Source of the DNA: PALSA-350 sp963834445
GTDB lineage: Bacteria > Acidobacteriota > Terriglobia > Terriglobales > Acidobacteriaceae
Assembly (NCBI GenBank): GCA_963834445.1
Contig: CAWIBU010000007.1
Location: 429,471 to 493,470 of the forward strand
Length of the DNA stretch: 64,000 bases
Reading direction: 5' to 3'
Part shown: piece after piece, positions 53,210 to 62,014 of the stretch
Numbering within the stretch: position 1 is the stretch's first letter
Layout of the letters: each line of letters opens with the position of its first letter
Made by a program: the position numbers and the translations under genes
The notes under the pieces: model-generated
The model's input: only the letters and a program-made list of their open reading frames with translations
Database searches by the model: none
Told to the model about the DNA's origin: nothing

Positions 53210-55087
53210 TCAGCCTTCCGGCACCAGCACACGGCGCAGCACTTCGCTCATTTCCTTGACCGTCCACGGTTTCAGGATCACGGCATCGAAGCCGTACTCG
53301 GCAAAATGCGACATGACCGGGGCGTCGGAGTAGCCGCTGGAAACGATCAGCTTGACGCCCGGGTCGAGTTGCTTGAGTTGCGCCGCAGCCTCAAGGCCGC
53401 CCATGCCGCCGGTCACGGTCAGATCCAAAAGCACAGCGTCGAACCCAGCATCGGTCCCCCTGTTCGCTGCATACAGCGCAATGGCTTCGGCTCCATCGGC
53501 GGCGGTCTGCACCTGGTACCCAAGCTGGGTGAGCACCGCCCGGAAGAGGATGCGCAGCGCTTCGTCGTCATCCATCACCAGCAGGCGTTCGTTGCCCGTT
53601 TGCACCTGGGCGGAGGCCGGTGCCTCCACCGGCACAGCTTCGCAGATCGCGGGCAGTTCAATGGTGAACAGCGTGCCCGCGCCCGGGCTCGACTCCGCGG
53701 CAATGCGGCCCTCATGCTTAACCACGATCGCGTAAGCGGTCGCCAGCCCGAGACCAGAGCCGCCCGGCTTGGTGGTGAAGTAGGGATCGAAGATCTGCGG
53801 CAGCACATCCGCCGCAATACCGCGGCCATTATCGCGGATAGAGATGCGCACAGCCGGCCCTTCCGCAACCGTGACATTCTCCGCACGAACGCTAATAGCC
53901 CCGCCCGCCGGGGTAGCTTCGCGCGCATTAATCAGCAGGTTGTGCAGCACCTGCCCGATCTGGCCGGGATCGACCTGTGCGGGCCAGAGCCCCGGCTCGA
54001 TCTCGACCGCGATGCTGACCGGGGAACCGGTACGGGCCAGGTGAACCGCGTCGGTGACCAATTGGGCCAGCGAGACAACGCGGCGAACGGGCGCTCCTCC
54101 CTTGGCGAAAGTCAGCAACTGGGAGGATAGGAATTTGGCGCGCTGGCAGGCGCTGGCGGCCTGGTCGAGCGCCTGCTGGGCGGCCTGTCCGGGGGCGATT
54201 TGCGCTTTAGCAACTTCAAGATTTCCTTGCACAACCGTAAGGAAATTATTGAAGTCATGGGCGATACCGCCGGCCAATACACCCAGCGACTCGAGCTTAC
54301 GTGCGCGTAACAGTTCCTCTTCCGTTTGTTCGCGCTGGGCGATCTCCGCACGCAGCTGCTCGGTCGACTTGTGCAGTTCCGCGGTCCGCTCCTGCACCCG
54401 CAGTTCGAGCGCCTGGTTAAGGGCCGCGGTCTCCTGATTGGCGATCTGCAGGTCGGCAACCAGCTCTCGATTTTCCAGCTGCAGCCGTAGCGAGGAGTCG
54501 ATCGTGCGGTAGAGGCGGCGGGTGGCGACCACGGTGGCCAGGGTAAACAGCGCGGCCAACAGCCCCATGGCCAGGTGACTGCGGTCGCCCTCAAAGAGCA
54601 TTCGCAGCGCGGGGATGAGGCCAGCCGGCAGCAGGAAAGAGTAGAACGCCTCAGGCCGCGAGGCCAGCACAGAAGAAGCGCCCAGCATCATGCCGCCCAG
54701 CACGAAGACCAGCAGGACCTGGTTGATGAGGTGGCCGCTGGGGAAGAGCAGAATCCCGGCTGCTCCCCACCCGGCGCCGGTAAGGCCGACGCCCGCGGTG
54801 TAAATGGTGCGCCAACGGTTAAGATTGCTGGGTTCAGGGGAGGCGGGGCCGTAGCGCCGGGCCAGGGTGAAGCGCGCGATCGAGAGCAGCACGATGCACA
54901 GCCACCACCCGATGAGGATCGAGTGCGCAATCACTCCCCATTGCAGGGCGGCGAGGGTCGTGGCCGCCAGCAGGTTGACGACGACGCTCAGGTTGGCGTT
55001 GGTCGAGAGCAGCCGAAGCTGCGCCGAGAGCAGTGCTGGCTCGGTTAAATCCCGATTAACCCGTGCTTCGAACGCAGTGGGGTGCAT
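53210..55087 (-). CDS. Hybrid sensor histidine kinase (membrane sensor, kinase, receiver)
   Basis: The product has 625 residues. About five to six membrane segments lie in residues 30-190 (a 7TM-like or MASE-type sensor). A coiled coil follows (residues 205-265, LRLQLENRELVADLQIANQE). The kinase part has H-box GGIAHDFNNFLTVV with His277, the N-box (NLLINAREAT), G1 (DNGRGI) and F/G2 boxes (YFTTKPGGSGLGLATAYAIV). The receiver begins near residue 500 with DDDE, phosphoacceptor Asp555 (AVLLDLTVTGG) and Lys606. The kinase probably passes phosphate to its own receiver, then possibly to a separate phosphotransfer partner. No response-regulator gene is next to it. The signal is unknown. Confidence 0.92.
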   Translation of the reverse strand: MHPTAFEARVNRDLTEPALLSAQLRLLSTNANLSVVVNLLAATTLAALQWGVIAHSILIGWWLCIVLLSIARFTLARRYGPASPEPSNLNRWRTIYTAGVGLTGAGWGAAGILLFPSGHLINQVLLVFVLGGMMLGASSVLASRPEAFYSFLLPAGLIPALRMLFEGDRSHLAMGLLAALFTLATVVATRRLYRTIDSSLRLQLENRELVADLQIANQETAALNQALELRVQERTAELHKSTEQLRAEIAQREQTEEELLRARKLESLGVLAGGIAHDFNNFLTVVQGNLEVAKAQIAPGQAAQQALDQAASACQRAKFLSSQLLTFAKGGAPVRRVVSLAQLVTDAVHLARTGSPVSIAVEIEPGLWPAQVDPGQIGQVLHNLLINAREATPAGGAISVRAENVTVAEGPAVRISIRDNGRGIAADVLPQIFDPYFTTKPGGSGLGLATAYAIVVKHEGRIAAESSPGAGTLFTIELPAICEAVPVEAPASAQVQTGNERLLVMDDDEALRILFRAVLTQLGYQVQTAADGAEAIALYAANRGTDAGFDAVLLDLTVTGGMGGLEAAAQLKQLDPGVKLIVSSGYSDAPVMSHFAEYGFDAVILKPWTVKEMSEVLRRVLVPEG

Positions 55088-55354
55088 GGCGCAGGTTCCA
55101 GGGATCGGGGTGGTGTGGCTTCCCCAGTATAGATGTGGGCGGCCCGCTGTCTCTCCAGGCTCAACATTACCCTCGTAACGGGGTTTACTGGAGCGAGTCC
55201 GCGTTCTTTTTTACCAATCTGTAACAGCGTGCACCCTGCCGGCAACATCCAATATTTACTTGACACCAAACCCGCCATGGCCGAGACTCGGCTCAACCCG
55301 GACGCTGATTAGATCACACACGATTACAATAGGGTGTGTGCGGAACCCTTCACC

Positions 55355-56608
55355 ATGATCAAATCCCGAACCACGAGCCCCCGTGGTAAGCAGCCGGCGC
55401 CGCAGATGCCCGCAGCGCCGCTGATGCTCGAACGACAAGGTCCGCTGAGGAAGCCGGGTTTGCAGCCTGGCGCTGTGCGAACCCTGCCTGCTTCGAAGAA
55501 CTCGCAGGCTCACCCTGGGGTCAGCCCGCTGAACCCGCTGAGTCATCGCAACACCGGCTTTCAGCCGTTGCCGCGCCCGCTGGGGCTGCCCCCCTATCAT
55601 TACTCGCTGGTCGATAATTTTCCCGCCATCGCTGCCAATTTGCAGACTGCGGGCAAGATGGTCTTGCACGTGATCGGCGATACCGGGGGCGTGCAGGATG
55701 GGGAGTTTCAGAACAATGTGGCTGGGCAGATGATTGCGCAACTGCAGCCGGCGACGGCGACCTCGCCGCAGTTCTGCTACCACGTGGGCGATGTGGTTTA
55801 TTTCACCGGCTTCCACGACGACTACTATGCGCAGTTCTACGAGCCTTACGCGCACTACACGCCGCCCATCCTGGCCATTCCCGGCAACCATGACGGCGAG
55901 GTAGACGATCCCACGGTGCAGACCTCGCTCGACGGTTGGGTTGACTACTTCATGCAGGCGACGCCGGACGTCGATCCAATTTCCAAGGACGCCCCGCGGG
56001 TTGGGCTCGATCTGCCCAATCCTTATTGGACGTTAACGACACCCTATGCGACCTTTGTCGGGTTATATACGAATGTGCCCGAGGGCGGGTCGATTGATTC
56101 GGTGCAGCAGCAGTGGGTGACGAACGAGTTTGCCACGGCTCCGCAGAATTTGCCGCTGATCTTTTCGCTGCACCATCCCATTTATTCCTTTGATGTTTAC
56201 CACAGCGGCAGTTCGAAGATGGCCGATGTGCTGGAGAACGCGATTCGCGATACCGGGCGGGTGCCGAACCTGGTGTTGTCGGGGCACGTGCACGACTATC
56301 AACGGATCGAGAAGACGATTGCGCCCAACGGGCCGACGCCGTTCCTGGTAACGGGCAACGGTGGCTATCACAATTTGCACGCGCTGCATTCGAAGCCCGG
56401 CGATGTCGCCCCGGATACCGGGGCGGTGCTCCGCTACGGGTCCGACACCACCTGGGGGTTTGTGACGCTGACCATCGATAACAAAACGATCCGCGGCGTC
56501 ACGACCCAGGTAGATCGAACCGGCAAGGTCCTGAAGACCGGCGATACCTTTAGCTATCCGGCGGCGGCGGTGATGCTGGCCGATCCGACGAAGGTGCCCA
56601 GTCTCTAG
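55355..56608 (+). CDS. Calcineurin-like metallophosphoesterase
   Basis: The product has 417 residues from the ATG at 55355; a GTG at 55334 would add seven residues. The metal-binding motifs of the family are in order: HVIGDTGG (Asp), CYHVGDVVYF (GD), AIPGNHD (Asn, His), FSLHHPIYSF (His) and the final GHVHDYQRI. The first 80 residues are proline-rich without a clear signal peptide. Enzymes of this kind act on phosphomonoesters or diesters such as purple acid phosphatase substrates. The substrate is not predictable from the motifs alone. Confidence 0.87.
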   Translation: MIKSRTTSPRGKQPAPQMPAAPLMLERQGPLRKPGLQPGAVRTLPASKNSQAHPGVSPLNPLSHRNTGFQPLPRPLGLPPYHYSLVDNFPAIAANLQTAGKMVLHVIGDTGGVQDGEFQNNVAGQMIAQLQPATATSPQFCYHVGDVVYFTGFHDDYYAQFYEPYAHYTPPILAIPGNHDGEVDDPTVQTSLDGWVDYFMQATPDVDPISKDAPRVGLDLPNPYWTLTTPYATFVGLYTNVPEGGSIDSVQQQWVTNEFATAPQNLPLIFSLHHPIYSFDVYHSGSSKMADVLENAIRDTGRVPNLVLSGHVHDYQRIEKTIAPNGPTPFLVTGNGGYHNLHALHSKPGDVAPDTGAVLRYGSDTTWGFVTLTIDNKTIRGVTTQVDRTGKVLKTGDTFSYPAAAVMLADPTKVPSL

Positions 56609-57124
56609 GTGGGCCGGGGCGTGGAGTACCTTTAAGAAGCGGTGCTGGGCGAAGAGCGCATGCTCTTTAGGTCCGTCCCCCAAACAAACTTGTCATCCCG
56701 AGCGGCTGACTTGCCTGCGGCAAGTTAAGGATGGAATGAACGCGGAGAGCGTTTGCTTTTCAAACCCGTCCCTCAAGCAAATTTGTTCATTAGGAGGAGC
56801 CCACTTGCCTGGTGGCAATTGAAGGATGGAATGAACGAGCGAAGCGATCTGCCTTTTGGCCTCGGCCCCTCAAGCAAATTTGTCATCGTGTCCCCCAAAC
56901 AACTTTGTCATCCCGAGCGGCTGACTCGCCAGTCGGCAAGTTAAGCATGGAATGAACGCGGTGAGCGCTTGCTTTTAAACCCGTCCCCCCAGACAAATTT
57001 GTCATCCCGACCGGAGCGTAGCGAAGTGGAGGGATCTGCGGTGCGCCTTTCCCCCAAACCAAGGCCCTCCAAGTGAGCTCGCAAATCCGGCCCCAGCCAT
57101 TTTGTTCATTAGGACCGTAGCGTA

Positions 57125-57231
57125 CCCGAATTCCTGTTTCGCTACGTCAGACAGGTCCACGTGTGCGGTCTTCGTTAAGGAAGACCGCATGAACTTTGCC
57201 AGCGCCACCAGCCTCGACAGGAATTCGGGGG
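57125..57231. mobile_element. 107-bp MITE-like element, copy 3
   Basis: Perfect 13-base terminal inverted repeats with TA flanks (GCGTA...TAGCG). The internal hairpin here is TGCGGTCTTC/GAAGACCGCA, the alternative covarying form. Confidence 0.85.
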
Positions 57232-57525
57232 TAGCGAAGCGGAGGGATCTGCTGTGCGCCCTTCCCCCAAACCAAGGCCCCACGAGTGAGCTCGCAAATC
57301 CAGCCCCAGCCATTTTGTTCAGCGGGAGTGGCCCACTTGCCTGGTGGCAAGTCAAGGATGGAATGAACGAGCGAAGCGATCTGCCTTTTGGCCTCGGCCC
57401 TCAAGCAAATTTGTCATCGCGAGGAGCCGACTTGCCTGGCGGCAAGTTAAGAGAGGAATGAACGAGCTGAGCGCTTGTTTTTTATTCCCGCCCCCCAACA
57501 ACTTTGTCATCCCGACCGAAGCGTA

Positions 57526-57632
57526 CCCGAATTCCTGTTTCGCTACGTCAGACAGATCCACGTGTGCGGCTTTCATTAAGGAAAGCCGCATCAAGTTCGC
57601 CAGCGCCATCAACTTCGACAGGAATTCGGGGG
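57526..57632. mobile_element. 107-bp MITE-like element, copy 4
   Basis: Terminal repeats are intact and the internal hairpin is the TGCGGCTTTC form. The right TA flank has lost its T (GGGGGAGCGTAGCGG), as in copy 1. Confidence 0.8.
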
Positions 57633-57823
57633 AGCGTAGCGGAGGAATCTGCGGTGTGATCGGTCCAAAGAGACTGCGGATTCTGGTTGAAAAAGTGCTG
57701 ACTAAATACCCGGCCGGTGCCGGATCAGCGGTTCGGGACCAGGACACGGCGGAACAGGACACGGGGCTCCGAAACGACTCGTTCGGCGCCGCCTTCGAGG
57801 CCTCCCATGCCGCCGATGGCCGG

Positions 57824-57855
57824 GTGTGGACTATACTGTGGACCGGAGTCCACAC
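57824..57855 (+). promoter_or_regulatory. MazE operator/promoter
   Basis: A perfect nine-base inverted repeat GTGTGGACT-N14-AGTCCACAC ends at the ATG. A -10-like TATACT at 57832-57837 lies inside it. No good -35 is visible. Autoregulation by the antitoxin is inferred. Confidence 0.55.
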
Positions 57856-58089
57856 ATGGAGACGGTCCAGGTAGTTCTCGATAAGAGTCTTTTGCAGGCG
57901 ACGGATCGGGCTGCGCGCCGGATGAAGCAGAACCGTTCCGCCCTGGTGCGCGAAGCGCTGCGGGAACACCTTAAGCGACTGGAAGTGCGGGTGAACGAAG
58001 AGCGCGATCGCGAGGGCTATTCCAGACAGCCGGAACTGCGTAAAGAGGCAGTTCTCTGGGAGTCGGAGGCCGCTTGGCCGGCGGAATAG
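57856..58089 (+). CDS. mazE: Ribbon-helix-helix antitoxin (MazE-type)
   Basis: The product has 77 residues from the ATG at 57856. The N-terminal METVQVVLDKSLLQATDRAA strand and RSALVREALREHLKRLEVRV helix form a typical ribbon-helix-helix DNA-binding domain. The C-terminal part is acidic and flexible (WESEAAWPAE) and should bind the toxin. It overlaps the downstream MazF gene by 16 bases. The palindrome directly upstream supports autoregulation. Confidence 0.87.
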   Translation: METVQVVLDKSLLQATDRAARRMKQNRSALVREALREHLKRLEVRVNEERDREGYSRQPELRKEAVLWESEAAWPAE

Positions 58090-58406
58090 CTCGGGGGGAT
58101 GTCCGCCTCTACCGATTTGCACCGCCGGATAAGAAAAGGCCGGTGGTCGTGCTGACCCGGGACAGCGCTATTTCCTATTTGTCGACCGTGAGTGTGGCGC
58201 CCATCACGTCAGCCATCCGCGGAGTGCCTTCCGAAGTGGTTCTGGGCGAAGAGGACGGCGTGAAGGCCCCCTGCGCAGTCAACCTGCATAATACGGTCAC
58301 GATTTCCCAGGAGCTATTGGGAAAGCGGGTCTGCCGGTTGAGCGGGCTGCGCATGAAGGAAATCTGTGCCGCCTTACGTTTTACTCTCGGCTGCGATATC
58401 GACTAA
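58074..58406 (+). CDS. mazF: MazF/PemK-type endoribonuclease toxin
   Basis: The product has 110 residues, starting at TTG 58074 within the antitoxin end. The MazF core is plain: RGDVRLYRFAPPDKKRPVVV, LTRDSAISYLSTVSVAPITS (with the PIT motif), AVNLHNTVTISQELLGKRVC and the closing LSGLRMKEICAALRFTLGCD. MazF cuts single-stranded RNA at short motifs. Length and key residues (Arg in the early loop, Thr in PIT) are normal, so it should be active. The cleaved sequence cannot be predicted. Confidence 0.9.
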   Translation: MAGGIARGDVRLYRFAPPDKKRPVVVLTRDSAISYLSTVSVAPITSAIRGVPSEVVLGEEDGVKAPCAVNLHNTVTISQELLGKRVCRLSGLRMKEICAALRFTLGCDID

Positions 58407-58921
58407 CCCTGACAGGCTGCTGAGGAACTCACTCTTGGAGAGTGGCTAAGCTCAAGTCCAAAAACGGATTGCCCCGGACTTCCTGTCCGCGTATCGATTT
58501 GACGGAAGCCTGTGCGGCTTTGCTCCGGCTCGCCGTGTGATCGTAGCGAAGCGAAGTGGAGCGACTGTGGTGAGCCCAGCCTATTATCAATTCTTGAGGA
58601 CAACCGTAACCCTGCCCTTTGTCATCCCGAGCGGCTGACTTGCCTGCGGCAAGTTAAGGATGGAATGAACGCGGAGAGCGTTTGCTTTTCAAACCCGTCC
58701 CTCAAGCAAATTTGTTCATTGGGAGGAGCCGACTTGCCTGGCGGCAAGTTAAGGGAGGAATGAACGCGGAGAGCGCTTGCTTTTAAGCCGTCCCTCAAGC
58801 AAATTAGTTCATTGGGAGGAGCTGACTCGCCAGTCGGCAAGTTAAGGGAGGAATGAACGCGGTGAGCGCTTGCTTTTAAACCTGTCCCCCCAAACAAATT
58901 TGTCATCCCGACCGTAGCGTA

Positions 58922-59027
58922 CCCGAATTCCTGTTTCGCTACGTCAGACAGGGCCAGTGTGCGGTCTTCGTTAAGGAAGACCGCATGAACTTTGCCAGCG
59001 CCACTAGCCTCGACAGGAATTCGGGGG
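58922..59027. mobile_element. MITE-like element, copy 5
   Basis: 106 bp: a one-base deletion in the GGTCCACGTG part compared with copies 3, 6 and 7. Both TA flanks and terminal repeats are intact. Confidence 0.83.
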
Positions 59028-59227
59028 TAGCGAAGTGGAGGGACCTGCGGTGCGCCTTTCCCCCAAACCAAGGCCCTCCAAGTGAGCTCGCAAATCCGGC
59101 CCCAGCCATTTTGTTCATTAGGAGGAGCCGACTTGCCTGGCGGCAAGTTAAGAGAGGAATGAACGAGCTGAGCGCTTGTTTTTTTATTCCGTCCCCCCAA
59201 GAAATTTGTCATCCCGACCGTAGCGTA

Positions 59228-59334
59228 CCCGAATTCCTGTTTCGCTACGTCAGACAGGTCCACGTGTGCGGTCTTCATTAAGGAAGACCGCATGAACTTT
59301 GCCAGCGCCACCAGCCTCGACAGGAATTCGGGGG
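59228..59334. mobile_element. 107-bp MITE-like element, copy 6
   Basis: Complete with TA flanks on both sides. The loop of the internal hairpin is ATTAAG instead of GTTAAG; the stem is unchanged. Confidence 0.85.
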
Positions 59335-59524
59335 TAGCGAAGTGGAGGGACCTGCTGTGCGCCTTCGCCCCGAGCCCCTACTCTTTGTCATCCCGAGTGG
59401 CCGACTTGCCTGGTGGCAAGTTAAGGATGGAATGAACGAGCGAAGCGATCTGCCTTTTGGCCTCGCCCCTCAAGCAAATTTGTCATCGTGTCCCCAACAA
59501 ATTTGTCATCCCGACCGTAGCGTA

Positions 59525-59631
59525 CCCGAATTCCTGTTTCGCTACGTCAGGCAGGTCCACGTCTGCGGTCTTCGTTAAGGAAGACCGCATGAACTTTGCC
59601 AGCGCCACTAGCCTCGACAGGAATTCGGGGG
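59525..59631. mobile_element. 107-bp MITE-like element, copy 7
   Basis: Complete with TA flanks. It carries two private changes in the left part (GTCAGGCAGG and CACGTCTGCGG). The stem and terminal repeats are intact. Confidence 0.85.
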
Positions 59632-59898
59632 TAGCGAAGCGGAGGGACCTGCTGTGCGCCTTTCCCCCAAACCAAGGCCCCACGAGTGAGCTCGCAAATC
59701 CTGCCCCAGCCATTTTGTTCATTAGGAGCAACGCCAAGGGATCTGCGGTGCGCCTTTACCTCAAACGAACGCCCTGCGAGTGAGCTTGCAAATCCTGCCC
59801 TCGCCGGTTGTTCATGAGGCGCGAAGCGAAGGTCCATTCCACTCGTAGAGTGCGACACAAATTAGGATCGTTTCTCCAACGAGGCTTGAGCGAGCCGC

Positions 59899-60027
59899 AG
59901 AGTCCCGAAGGGACGGACTGACAGTAGCCCAGGACGTCAGTCCTGGGTAAACCGGAACCCGAGGACCCAGTCCCGTCAGGGACGGCTGAAAGGCTGTGCT
60001 CCTGTGCTCAGCCGTCCCTGACGGGAA
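59899..60027. repeat. Dispersed palindromic intergenic repeat, copy 3
   Basis: Units AGAGTCCCGAAGGGACGGAC (59899-59918), AGCCCAGGACGTCAGTCCTG (59926-59945), CAGTCCCGTCAGGGACGGCT (near 59968-59987) and a final AGCCGTCCCTGACGGGA. It shares its units with the copies at 19614 and 52651. Confidence 0.75.
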
Positions 60028-60064
60028 GGTGCGACCGCGGCGCCCCTTCACATTACGATTCCCA

Positions 60065-62014
60065 TTATCGGGCGGCCACCTGCAGGCCCGCGTCGGGGCG
60101 CCCATAAAGAGGTGCAGTCAATTGGGCGAACCGGGGGTCCGCGCTGAGCGCAACAAACGGTTCGGTATTCACGTCGAGCAGCGTGCACGAGCGCTCGGCC
60201 ACGCAGCGGCCGAGCCAGGTAAACGCGCGATCCTTATCCCCCAGGCCAATGTAGGCCTTGGTCATATCCGCCGCCGGCAACCAGGCGCCCCCCTTCCAGG
60301 TGGCTTCTAACTCCGCAACCAGCCGCCGCGCCTGCGGCGCGTCCCCGGCCCGGGCCAGGGCGTAGGCCCAATCCGCCTTATCGTGAAACTTGAGTTCGCT
60401 AAGCTCCATCGCACGGTGGAAGCAATCCGCCGCCCGCGCATAGTGATGTGTGGCCGAGAAACCGCGGCCTAAGTAGTTATAAAGGGTCTCGCTCTCAGGG
60501 TCGCGCTCGATCATAGCTTCCAGGTGGCGAATGCCTTCCTCGGGGTGGCCGGCATATATAAGGATAAGGCTGTAGTTGTAATTGGAGCCGCGCGAGAGCG
60601 GGTCGAGCGCGAGGCCTTCGTTGGCCTGCGCCAGGGCGGCCTCGGTTTTACGCTCAGCGATCAGCAGCTGCGCATACCAATGATGGGTGCGGGCATCGCT
60701 GGGGTTAAGCACCAGGGCGCGGCGAAATTCATCTTCGGCGCCGCGTGCGTTGGCCTCGTCGGCGTAGAAGACCCAGCCCAGATCGCGGTGCGCTTCAGCG
60801 AGCTGATCGTCGAGCTCGATGGCCTGTAAGGCAGCGGCTTTGGCCAGTGCATAGGCAGGCCGGGTCGGGATATGGCCGGCCAGAGCCAGATAAGTCTCGG
60901 CGATGCCCGAGTAGGCGCGGGCGTAACGCGGATCGAGCTCGACGGCGGCGCTGAAGTGCTCGAGCGCCCGGCGAAAGGCGGGAACGTTCTTTTGCTCGAG
61001 CGCGAAGCGGCCATGGAGATACGCTTCGTGGGCCAGCGGGTCAGGGGATTCGCCGGCATAGGCGCCCACCGCATTGCCGGTGGGCAGCAGCTTGATCTGG
61101 ATTTCGCGGGCGATGGACTCGGCTATATCTGTCTGAACCTGTTGCAGTTGCAGAACGGGCCGGGTAAATTTGCCCGACCACAGCATGGCCTGGTCGTGGC
61201 CGTCGATCAGGTGGACGGTGAGGCTCAGTTGCTGGTCGTGCGTCTGAACGGTTCCGTCGACCAGGTATTGTGCATTGAGCTCGCGGGCGATCTGGGCGGC
61301 GGGTTCGGTCGTTCCGGCGTAGAAGCGGGAACTGCTGGCGGCGAGCACGCGGACCCGGTCGGTGTCCAACTGCCCGAGGGTGGTGACAAGGTCTTCGGCC
61401 AGGCCGTTGACCAGGTACTCGGTGTTGGGCTGGAGAGAGAGGTTGCGAAAGGGTAAAACGGCCAGGCGGATTGGGGCAGGTAGCGGGACGGTGAGCGGCT
61501 GTTTAGGACGGGCTGCGGTGAAGTCAGCGGCTACTAAGGTTACGGCGAGGAGAGAGAAGGCGGCGGCCATCCAATACTTGTGACGCAAGTACGACTTGCT
61601 AGTGGGAATAACCGGAGGTGGGCTGGGTGGAGGGGACGACTTATCGAAAGATAGGTCGAGGTTTTCCGCCGATTGATGAGTATTCGGTAAATGCGGAGAG
61701 AGCAGGGTAACGGGGTAAGCGAAGCGGTAGCCAAATTTCGGCACGGTATGGATAGCGGCCTCGCCTAAGTGCTTGCGCAGGATAGATATGTTCCGGGTAA
61801 GGCTGCTGTCGCTCACGAAGGTGTCAGCCCAGACCGTGCGCAGCAGGGCTTCTTTGGACACCGCGACCCCGGCGGATTCGACCAAGAGGAGCAGGGTGTG
61901 GAATTCCTTTGGGGTGAGGAGAACCTCCTCATCGTGTCGAAAAAGGGCGTGGGCCCGTTTGTTGAGGACGAAATCCTCGAATTCGTAGCCGTGGCTGTCT
62001 TCGGGCGGACGCAT
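60065..62014 (-). CDS. CadC-like winged-helix regulator with TPR domain
   Basis: The product has 649 residues. Residues 8-105 are the OmpR/CadC-like DNA-binding domain (LLTPKEFHTLLLLVESAGVA, DSSLTRNISILRKHLGEAAI, KFGYRFAYP). A membrane segment follows (about 145-165, WMAAAFSLLAVTLVAADFTA). The next part resembles the TolB-like N-terminal domain (RLAVLPFRNLSLQPNTEYLV with LVDGTVQTHDQQLSLTVHLI). From about residue 340, TPR helices repeat (RALEHFSAAVELDPRYARAY, EDEFRRALVLNPSDARTHHW, and others). The layout is a common one-component sensor in Acidobacteria. The propeller-type regulator at 47761-49917 is a second member of the same class. The signal is unknown. Confidence 0.9.
   Translation of the reverse strand: MRPPEDSHGYEFEDFVLNKRAHALFRHDEEVLLTPKEFHTLLLLVESAGVAVSKEALLRTVWADTFVSDSSLTRNISILRKHLGEAAIHTVPKFGYRFAYPVTLLSPHLPNTHQSAENLDLSFDKSSPPPSPPPVIPTSKSYLRHKYWMAAAFSLLAVTLVAADFTAARPKQPLTVPLPAPIRLAVLPFRNLSLQPNTEYLVNGLAEDLVTTLGQLDTDRVRVLAASSSRFYAGTTEPAAQIARELNAQYLVDGTVQTHDQQLSLTVHLIDGHDQAMLWSGKFTRPVLQLQQVQTDIAESIAREIQIKLLPTGNAVGAYAGESPDPLAHEAYLHGRFALEQKNVPAFRRALEHFSAAVELDPRYARAYSGIAETYLALAGHIPTRPAYALAKAAALQAIELDDQLAEAHRDLGWVFYADEANARGAEDEFRRALVLNPSDARTHHWYAQLLIAERKTEAALAQANEGLALDPLSRGSNYNYSLILIYAGHPEEGIRHLEAMIERDPESETLYNYLGRGFSATHHYARAADCFHRAMELSELKFHDKADWAYALARAGDAPQARRLVAELEATWKGGAWLPAADMTKAYIGLGDKDRAFTWLGRCVAERSCTLLDVNTEPFVALSADPRFAQLTAPLYGRPDAGLQVAAR

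Larger units (their letters stand above)
56665..57660. repeat. Array 3 of the TCATCCCGA-type dispersed repeat
   Basis: Repeated modules as in array 1, with at least eight TTTGTCAT-C or TTGTTCATT starts, the ACTTGCC/GGCAAGT hairpin unit, and two MITE-like copies (57125-57231, 57526-57632). An empty site (ACCGGAGCGTAGCGAAG) is at 57010-57026. Open frames in the array on both strands are not counted as genes. Confidence 0.9.
58618..59815. repeat. Array 4 of the TCATCCCGA-type dispersed repeat
   Basis: The largest array in the window, about 1.2 kb, with three MITE-like copies (58922-59027, 59228-59334, 59525-59631) in three modules, plus uninterrupted hairpin modules between them. It fills most of the gap between mazF and the TPR regulator gene. 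Confidence 0.9.
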
